NCBI GenBank assembly: GCA_964247055.1
Contig: OZ176052.1
Coordinates: 5,704,001 to 5,768,000, forward strand
Source of the DNA: Paragordius varius
Taxonomy: Eukaryota > Nematomorpha
Direction of reading: 5' to 3'
Length of the DNA: 64,000 nucleotides
A program made the position numbers and the translations under genes. The notes beneath the pieces were generated by a model, which saw nothing but the letters and a program-made list of their open reading frames with translations, had not been told where the DNA came from and did not search any database. Positions 1-10,200 of this stretch are shown one piece after another; positions within the stretch are counted from its first letter, which is position 1, and each line of letters starts with the position of its first letter.

Positions 1-239
1 TTTTTATATAATTTTCTGTGTTACATGCAAATGTGAAATACATACTTTGGTTATAACTTTCAGCGTTATTTGAATTGTATTATTTTTATATTTTTGAGTA
101 CTATGTAAATATTATATCCTTTGTTACTTGAAATTTTATTGTTATAATGCAAATTATGTACAACTAAAATTAGTATAAACCTTAAAAAACCGAATAAATA
201 ATTCATTTCACATTTCTTATATTATCTCCTCATCTTTAC
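1..239. other. AT-rich flank, no gene seen
   Basis: This stretch is almost pure A+T with no coding-like reading frame or recognisable repeat end. It lies downstream of the last visible exon of the minus-strand EGF gene. If that gene uses the possible donor inside exon 17, this would be intron. Otherwise it is 3' flank. Confidence 0.5.
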
Positions 240-709
240 AAGTTAACAGTTTTTAACTTTTATCAAGCAAATCGAAAATAATTCATCTATTTTATTATTT
301 TTAACCTATTTTCTATTATTTAACATAAATTTTAAATCGATATCAACTTTTAATCTTTAAGAAACCCTATATCTTTATTAATTTCTTAAAATAATTTTAG
401 ATATTTATAAGATTTTAACACGAAATAAAAAAAATATATAAGTTTTCTGGGTTATAAATTGAAATTTTCTATTAAAACATTATTAAGTTAATAGTTTTGT
501 TCAATTAAAAAAAATATTTTGAAACCAATAAAAAATTTTATTTTTAAATGAATAAATATATATTAAATAAAGAAAATTAGGTTAATAAATAATAAAATAA
601 AAAAATGCAAAAATTATGGTTAAATTAAAACTAATAAATTTTATGGAACTTGAACTGTTCAAGGACCAACTTGAAATGTTCAAGGACACTCTTGAAGTGC
701 AAATGGTAT
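240..709. repeat. Inverted-repeat element, variant of the TATACCATTT family
   Basis: The right end (about 650-709) is a clean terminal repeat, read on the minus strand as TATACCATTTGCACTTCAAG followed by repeated CAAG/CCTTGA motifs. The internal part at 246-325 is shared with 42690-42755, where the same terminal repeat is on the other side. The left end here is decayed, so the left limit is approximate. The right terminal repeat overlaps the 3' end of exon 17 of the EGF gene and supplies its in-frame stop. Non-autonomous DNA transposon is the likely class. No transposase is seen. Confidence 0.55.
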
Positions 710-1218
710 AATTAATAAATTACTCATAAGATCAGAGGAGTGCTTTTGTATCGATTTCCTTCGCCTTCTACGTCGGTATAATATACCAAATCCAATACCC
801 AGCGAACAAAACAATAACCCAGCGCTACATACAATCAGAATAAGGATGTAAACAACATTGAGGCCAAATAAGGTGGCATTTTTACTGCTTGATAATTGAT
901 TGAATACAATGTTATTTTGGCCGTTAGTCAAGTTACCTAAAATTTAATGACAAAATATTAATTACATTTTAAAATATCGTGTACCTTGCAAGAGTAAATT
1001 ATATACCATTTTCTTGGTACAAGGTTAAACTCTCGAGTAAGGAGCCATTATCCAATGGATAAGCCATTTGTCGCCTATAAGTTTCATAATCCATGTGACC
1101 TAAACTAAGGTCTTTGTCATAAAACGCTTTAGATAAATTACGCAAACATTCGTCAGTGTTTCCATGGTGGATGCTCTGAGAACTGCACAAACATTGTCCA
1201 GTTTTGCGATCACACAAC
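680..1218 (-). CDS. Last EGF half-module, juxtamembrane stretch, membrane span and basic tail (exons 16-17)
   Basis: Exon 1218-1007 ends the last module (CDRKTGQCLC) and adds about 40 polar residues. Exon 936-680 has NLTNG, then a hydrophobic span of about 27 residues (VVYILILIVCSAGLLFC, then SLGIGFGILY) followed by six arginines, a stop-transfer signal with a cytoplasmic C-terminus. The tail is only about 30 residues. Its last nine to ten residues and the stop come from the terminal repeat of the neighbouring element. An alternative is that the donor-like ATGA|GTAATT just before the repeat is used and the gene continues beyond the left edge. The membrane span is certain, the exact C-terminus is not. 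Confidence 0.75.
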
Positions 1219-2640
1219 CTTAAATAAATTAATAAAAATAAAATATGTTATATAGTTTATATAATTTGGAAACAGCTTGTCTTTATCAACTATTAACTAT
1301 GTTAGAGTAGACTTGGCCAATATTTTATTAACAACCAAAAGCATTTAAATTTCAATTTTAATACTATATCACAAAATGTTAATTTAGAATGACTTAAGTT
1401 TTAGCTCTTCACTTTACTGCTTTTTGGGACTTATTTGGCTTTTGTCCGGATGGTTAAATTACAACAGCATATATATATATATATATATATATATTGTAAA
1501 AATCTGCTTCAATTGTATAAATCATGACTTTTAGACACGGAAATGTATGTAACGATGTTGACAGATAAGCTTATTTGTGTACTATATTATATCCTGCTAA
1601 TATCTCTAAAATAAAATGCTATTTTTCGTGTTAATCATTTAATTAATCACATCATATTTAAAATTTTATAAGCTAAATTAAAACATTATTAGAGTATAAA
1701 ATACATTTTTCGCTTGCAAAAAAAATGAACATTAAAAAGAACAAACATTAATCAAAATAATTGTTACACATTTTACTTTATTGTCTGTGAGGTATTATCT
1801 TTAAGAGTTTCGATTGATATTGTACTACAATTATTAGCACAGGGTTTATCACATTCAAGACCCCAAAATCCATGTAGACAACGGGTACACCTTGATCTTC
1901 GAGACATTTGTGCATTCGGACAATTACATATTCCGCTTACGGGATCGCACATTCTATCCAATCTTTCCGTCCAAAGATCTAATATCAATCAAAACATAAA
2001 ATAAGGAAATAGGCTTCTATAGAAATTGTATAATCTTTACTTTAAACGCTAAGTTCCAAACAATAAACATCGATCCAAGATGCAAAGTTTATTAAGAAAA
2101 TTTGGTTCATGTATTGATTTTTATTCCTTTATTTAATTTTCAATAAATATAACCTAAAAAATTTAAGCCTATAAACACAAAAATTTATTTATGCTACCTT
2201 AATTTCTGAGAATAAAATGTCGATAAATTGCGTTAATATTTCATTCAAACTTTGAAAAATTATAAAATATTTTTTAATAACCGACATAAAATAAGGTTCG
2301 GATGCTTTTAAAATTTTCAGTTCCAAAGCGTTTTGAGATTGTGTAGTCAAATGCCTCCTTTTATTCCAAACAATATTTTGAAGAAATATGATATATATAT
2401 ATATATATATATACTTTATTAATTTAATTGACGCATATCTTTTTTACATATTTCATCATAAATCTATGATTTATTTCATTTATGGAAATTTTTCTTATTT
2501 AAAAACATATAAAACACCATGCGTTTGGTTGCTCTTAACGATTTTATGGGTGATTGATTTTGACTTGGCACAAGTGCACATATGTTGACAAAAGATTCCA
2601 AACCAGCCGTCGGGACAATCTAATAGATTCAATAGAATAG

Positions 2641-2671
<31 letters not shown>

Positions 2672-2998
2672 AATTGAATAACATAAACAGCAAACATTTA
2701 CCTAAAATTAGAAGAAACTAAAAATATGGAAAAAAAAATTTATGGAGTGAACGACATATTAAATATTGCTCAATTAAAATTTGTAAAACTAAATTAATCA
2801 TAAAAACTTGGTATTGTAACATATAAAATGTTTACACTCCGAGAGATCAATAAAGTTAACGAAAGCACAGGTTATTATCGATCTAAAATTAAATTTCATT
2901 AGGTATAGAAAATACAAAAAACTGCTCTAATTTAGAATCTGAATTACACATCTCCACCAATCTAAAATATAGAAAAAATTATAAAGAATTAATTTTAC

Positions 2999-3035
<37 letters not shown>

Positions 3036-6000
3036 TGTGATTTTGACCCCCTTTTTTTGAAAAAGGGGGTCAGACCTAGGTCTGACCTAGGTCATACCAT
3101 ATGTTATTGCCAATAATAAATAATTACATTCATAAATACTTGATTAAATCACATAAAAAAGGTTTTTACATATATTTTTTAAAATTATACTTTCACCAAT
3201 CCTGATAATTTAAATTTCTACAATTGACGATCTTTCCTGGAATCATACATAAAGACTTATAGATAGTTTCAAATCACAGAAAGCTAAGACTAACGAGAAA
3301 ATATGGATTTATTAAAATCTATTTATGCTCAATTTAGATTGTGTGAAAAGGAGTCGAAACCGAGTCCTTGTCCATGAACTTAACGTTAACTTAGGATGGT
3401 TCAAAGAAAATTTTATACGATTTATTAGATTTAATATATAATTGTGCTCACTTCATTTAAAATTTCTGTAATCTTAGTAAGTTAAATATATTCTTTGATC
3501 AAATTATTTAAAATATGACATTGGCATCCATGCCATATTATATTAGGATATTCTTTATTAATCGAATTTTCAGCAGCCTTCATGTTCGCTGCATTATCGG
3601 TCACAATGGCATTTATTTTTTAATATTATCTTTTATTAGTTCCATGTAGATACATTCGGCAGTCTTACTATGATAAGATGTGTCAATAGTTAATAAAAAT
3701 GATTATAGGGATCCTTGGCCAATAAATAATATTAATTTGCTTCCTACGAATATTGGTAAAGGGATCGACGATTAATGAAATATTATTTTTACATATTCCT
3801 ATAACTTCTATTTTTATATCTTTATAATATGAATCTAGTAATTCATTGGAAATCTGTTTCTATGAATAGCATAATTAGGTTTAAAGTATGAATGAAACTC
3901 CGTAAATGTTTATTTTCAATTATGTTAAGAGTTGAGGATGTAAAAATAAAATTTGCTAAATGTTTCTGGCTAATTTCTCTTAAAAACATAAATTTTAAGT
4001 ACTAAACTTAAGAAATTAAATAATTAGCTTGTCGACCATCACCCTCTGTCATATAATTTATTTGAACTTCTTTTAGATTTCTACATTCGGTTTATATAAA
4101 TATATATAATGTAATTCCATTTCTTGCATGTAACTTATCTGATCGAAAAATTTGCACAAGGCTGATTTCATTATGATTTAGGAAGTAAAAAAAGATGTGT
4201 ATCATATGATATTTAAAACAAAATAATACATATATAGATAATATAAGGTTTTGTTTTCCTAAAAATTGTAAAAATAAAAAATTAAAAAAAATAAAAAAAA
4301 TTGACCTAGGTCATTTTTTTTCGTAGTCATGACTATGGTCATGACCTAGGTCATGACCCTATGTCATTGAATAATGGGCACAACCCTATATATATATATA
4401 TATAGATATATATATATAAATCAAATTGAATTCTTTCTTTTTATATAAAGACAACTTATTTAGGGCTGACAGTGATGATAGATAAAAAACGAACCAATGG
4501 TGAATAAAATAATACCCTCTGAACAATTGTGTCCAGTTTTTCCAGCTGGACAAATACAGGTCCCTGTCAGCGGATGACACGTTTCAGCACCAATGCAATC
4601 ACAACGATTGGCACAATCCGACCCATAAAACCCTTTTCCACACGCTAAATAAGTCATAATGAATAAATAGAGTTTCTTATGAATTATATCTTTAATTATG
4701 TAAAATGTTAATTTATTATATTTTGACAAAAAATTATTAAATAAAATATACTTGTTATATTTTGTAAAATGGATAACTCCTTACTAAAGAATATTTTGTT
4801 CAATTTTTTTACCTATGTGACAGCGTTCACCATGCCAGCCAGCTTGACAAGGTCCACATTTCCCTGTTATTTGATTACAAGATTGATGAGGTTTAACATA
4901 ATTTTGCTGATTTTTGCCCTGCTCTGATATGGTCAAATAATTGCCATCATATTGTAGAGCAGCGTGTTCACATTGACAAACATTGGCGCAGTTAGGACCC
5001 CAAAATCCTGGAAGACAAGATTGTGCACAGTTTTTACCTTGAATTACAAAATATTTTTGATAAATGTGGTATGCAAAAGATGTCTTTTTCCACACTTTTT
5101 TGCATTTAATTTTCCCTACTGATATTTTTTTCTATTTCCTTAATATATTTGTTATTATGATTAATTTGTGAATATATTAAATACCAGTACGTCCATATGG
5201 ACAAGTGCATGTACCATCTATGGCTGAACATGTTGGTAAAAATAATTCGCGTGCATATGTATTTAAAGTTCCATTTTTAGTAATCAAGAGTGTGGATAAA
5301 AGGTTTATGATCATAGTATCATTCATATCTACAAAGTAGGACATATTAAAAGTGTATGTGATATATGATTGATATTTTAATCTTAATATATTATACCAGC
5401 TATAAAATTGGCCATATTAGTTTGATTGATTCCATAGTTTAACAAATATTCCATCTCTATTTTGTCTTGTAAAAAATCAACCGGATTGCTGGTAGTAAAT
5501 GATTTCATTGCCAATTCCAAACTTTTATTATAATCAATCACGTAATCATCATAAAACTTAATGGTACTGATTGTGGTTGTTGTCATATCTTTAGGCTAAA
5601 ATTGAAAAAAAATTATAAAATACATATATTATGTATTATAAAGCATAGATATTTTCAATGATTTATATAATACATAGGGATTAGCGGAAGTAGCTTTTTT
5701 CCAGAACCGTTTTATAACCAAAATAATCCATTTTTAAAATTATGATATATTATGTTGTAAGTTACAGAAAAAAAAGAAGCATAGGTATTAACATTAAATC
5801 CCCTTTATCCCAAACTAAAAGATTTGACAAAAAAATTATAAAGCGGGTCGAATTTCGGAAACCGAAAACACTGTCCCAAAAATTGTTATTTGGTAAAAAA
5901 AATATTATTGGAGACAAAACCGGGATGGCAAAAAAATATCAACAATCCCTATTTTAACAACCATATCCAAGAATAAAACAATAATAAAATAATTTCGAAT

Positions 6001-7213
6001 TCTAAAATATTTTTTTCAAATAATACCGCTTTTTTATTCAAAGCTAAAGTTTTGACTAGAAGAAGATTGGTAATTGCTCGAAGTTCTTCCATATCCCAGG
6101 AAGTATTTAAGTTGTATCCGGAAAATTTTGTATTAGATGTTTTGATAGCTTTATCTTAAGAAAATTACAAATATAATATTTGGCTTTAGTGAGAAAATCA
6201 ACCAAATATTTACTAATAAATATTGATGAGTTTTTATATTAATGTATTTAAACCAATAAATTAAAATATATTTCTGGTATGATATATCGCAAAAAATAAA
6301 TAGATATGTTTAAGCAAATATTTGGTCATTTCATAAAGCTAAAAACAAAAACTTTCGGTGTAAGATAATTGTTCTTAATACGGAAAAACTACATTAAACA
6401 AATAAAATTATTTTATTAATTTTGCGTTCAATCATTACTATCAATTTTATAGTCTAAATCAGTGGCGTCCCAACATGCGGCCCTTCGAGATTTCATGTAC
6501 GACCCATGAAAAATTTAGAAATTCATAATTTGATAAGTGATGCTCAAATCTTAACAAATTTAATATTTCCTAAACACAACTTTTCAAGTCTACACAATTG
6601 GGAATAAAAAAATTGTTATATTGTGTTTGTATTTTGCAGTCTTACGTTCTAAATAAATTTATATGAATGCCATATTTTAAATGCGACCCGCCAGATTTTT
6701 TACAAAAATGCAGCCCGCGAAGTTATTTGTGTTGGAGAACCCTGGTCTAAATATATTCCCAATCATATACTGTTATTCAAAGCCACCATTATATTGGATA
6801 ATTTGTCTTCAAAATATGATGTTGATATTTCGGTCCGGCTTGCGATAGATTGTAGCGCACGAGTAAAAGCAGACGAAGAATTTTGGAAGAACTCGTGGCC
6901 ACACGAACACGTGCTATTGCAATTTGGACCAAACAATCCTTGGTCACATGACACATCGCAGCGTGACCCGGTCCAACCTGATTGACAACCACATGTTCCA
7001 TTGACGGCATCACAGCTGTTAAAATGAATACAATCACATGTCTTAGCACACGCCAGCCCATATCGACCCTTTTGGCATTGGTATTGACAGCTAAGACAAT
7101 AATGTTTTTTATGTCATATGTATCAACTTTTTTATTCCATAATTAATTTTAACAAAATAAAAAAACGTTTAAATGAATTTTATATAAAAATATACGATTT
7201 TTTAAGTCAAAAC

Positions 7214-7245
<32 letters not shown>

Positions 7246-10200
7246 GACAGTCTTTGAACAAAATTTTTAGATGGATTAATTAAGTTGTCAATTTATCGTT
7301 TAGTAAAAAAAACAGTTAAAATATTTTGCGATTTATGTGTGAAACATAAAATATTTACATGAATCCAAACAACACAAAACAAAAAATACTTTTCACCACT
7401 CCAACCAGCTTTACAACTACAACTCCCGTTAATAGGATCGCAAAATGCGCCATTTTGACACATACATCGACCTTTACAATCTGGACCAAATGTATCTGGG
7501 GGACAAATCGTTTCACATCGAGGACCGATAAACCCGGGTTTACATCTAATAAATTTGGATTGTATGAAATAAAAAATAGAGATAGACAATATATTTATCA
7601 TAACTTATTTGATATTTATATAATGTGACCAGTTATTTATATGAAAAAATAATTTTAAAATTTTCTTCAAATTATAATCCAAATGCCATATTTTTCCATC
7701 AATCAATCCATCAATTAAATATAATATTTACAAGCATTTCCCAGTGTATGGATTACATTCGCCATTGGTATCTTCACATTCACATGACTGTGTGCAATTG
7801 AAATCGAGTACGCAAGGTAAATTGCAAAAACGTCCTGTATGAAAGGGAACTACATCATAATGTGTCACAAAAGTGCTTTTATTGTCGCTTCTTGAGATCC
7901 GTTTGTTTTGTGATTGTGGTTGATTGTCATGAATTTGACCGCGTTTAGAGGGGTTTATTGTAAATGATGATATTTCAAACTAATCATTAATACAGTACAA
8001 CTAGTTTTTCAAGGAAAATAACTTGACTTAAGATATTTTATCTTTACTTTTACAATTTTTATATCTAACTGATTTCTCTATATTGTGCTATTCACTTTAT
8101 AATCTGTAAAAAATAGCCCAGACCCTTATACCATATTTAAGTGTTATAAAAATATTTGACCCCATATTTAGATTGATATTTAAAGCTCTTTTTATTTATT
8201 TTTTATCTGGTAGGTTTTTGTAATTTACATTAACTAGCTCCGCCTGTACAGGGTTGTGATGAGCTTGATGATGTATTTGAAGCGATAAAATTGAGCAATC
8301 ACAAAAACCATCCGTGGAACGACATTGTGATTTGTACTGACATTCGCATTGTTCAGAACATCCGAATCCATAAGTCCCAGGAAGGCACTTTTCTTGACAC
8401 CTTATGAAAATAATAAATAGCCTTGTTAAATAAAATGCAATTAAAATAATTAAACAGATTGAAATTTATTAATTTATTTAACTGTTGTATTACACAATCT
8501 ATGTAGTATTTATATATTCAAAAACAACACTATGTGAAAAAACATGTTATCTCCTTTGTTTAAAAATAAAATAAGTTTCCACATATAAAAAAAGAATATA
8601 GTAAACCCTATTCCTTTGAATCCAGGTCCACATTGGCATTCCCCTGTCACATGGTGACACGTGACTGAATAAGCAGACAAATTATTGTGATTGGCGGAAT
8701 GGCAATTACATTTTGAGGCACAAAGGTGGCCATAAGTACCGCCTGGGCATTTATCACCACAAACGTTTCCCTTTATATTTTTTACGGAAAAATAATAACT
8801 CTTTATCCAATTTAAAAATCCTTTAATTATAAAAAATGTGTTAACACTTGGAAATAACACATTCATTTCAGTCCTTCGATTCAAATCGGGTTCTTTGGAA
8901 ATCCCAGGGCTGTATAAAATCAAATATTTCTAAAAAATATGGAAAAATTTGCAAAAGTTTGTACTTATATAACATTAATGAACTAAAATATAGAAAAGGA
9001 TTCATTTACAAAACTCTATATCACTTACAGTAAATAAACAAAGGATTATCACGAAAAAACAAAAGAATATCCATATGAAAAAAAATATTTAGCATGGTTA
9101 AAATCATTTAAATATTCATAAGTTTTTACGTAATAATCATTTGTTAATCTTACTGTATTTTATGGATAAACCTAGAGCTAACAGTCAACCTGACATGTGT
9201 GAATTAGCTAAATATAAAAATATTGCAATACAAACCACTTTTTTAACATCATGGTTAAATTTGATATAAATTCAGCTTTAATTTTAGCGTTAGAATCAAA
9301 TATGATATGAAAATGTTGCAAAATAAAAATGGAGCGACGTAGTTTATATGAAAACTAAATTTTATTTAGATATTTTGGCTTATTTATATAATTATAATTA
9401 GAGTAGAACCATAAATTAAAACCGTTTATTTCAGAGTTTTTAAAAATATCAACTTAAATTTAATCTGAGGTCGCTACATACCCCAATTTAAATCGAAGTG
9501 CTTAGGGAGCAAATTGATACAAAGATAGTTTGAAAGTATGTTAAAATAATATTCAATTATTTTAAATATATAAATATATCCGCTTACTACTAGCAGCGTT
9601 TTAAATAACATAATATATTAAATGATATATAATGTGTTATACTAATTAAATTTATAATTAATGTGTATATTTAGGTTTTATGGAAATGAATTAATAGATC
9701 CTTAATTTATGGTAATATATAGTATTGTAATTTAATACCGTCCATCCAGGATCACAGGAACATTGATAAGGTCTAATACATTGTCCATACATACATGGGG
9801 GATTACAATATGCTAGTTTAATTAAATATGTTAACACAAATATATTTGTTAGTTTAAAATAATATATAAAAAGTAAAAAATATTGTTCAAATTAAATATA
9901 AAGTTATAGGTTTTTAGAAAAATTCCTTAATTTAAAAATTATGTAAGCGTAAAAAAAACGTTTTGTGCAGTTTTGGGTTAAATCTGTCCATCCGTCACAG
10001 CATATTGGTTTATTACGATACTTAATTTCAGTAACATTTTTCACCTCGGGTTTCGTTATCGATCTGTAACATTGATATAAAAAATATATTTTTATTTTCG
10101 TATAATTCTAAAATTGTAAACATTTACAATTCTAATTTACCCCCGAACAAGTCAAATTCATCCTTAAAAAAATCAACTAAAAATTTATTAGGTATTTTCG

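Noticed and set aside
2388-2588. Plus-strand frame beginning IYIYIYIY
   Set aside because: It is a (TA)n tract running antisense through exon 14 of the EGF gene.
5675-5955. Plus-strand 71-codon lysine-rich frame flanked by TAGGGATT and AATCCCTA
   Set aside because: The inverted ends are only eight bases and no second copy was seen. The frame is biased by A-rich sequence. Possibly a small element, but not supportable.
6789-7061. Frames on both strands overlapping exon 8 of the EGF gene
   Set aside because: Shadows of the real exon. They lack the EGF cysteine pattern and splice consistency.
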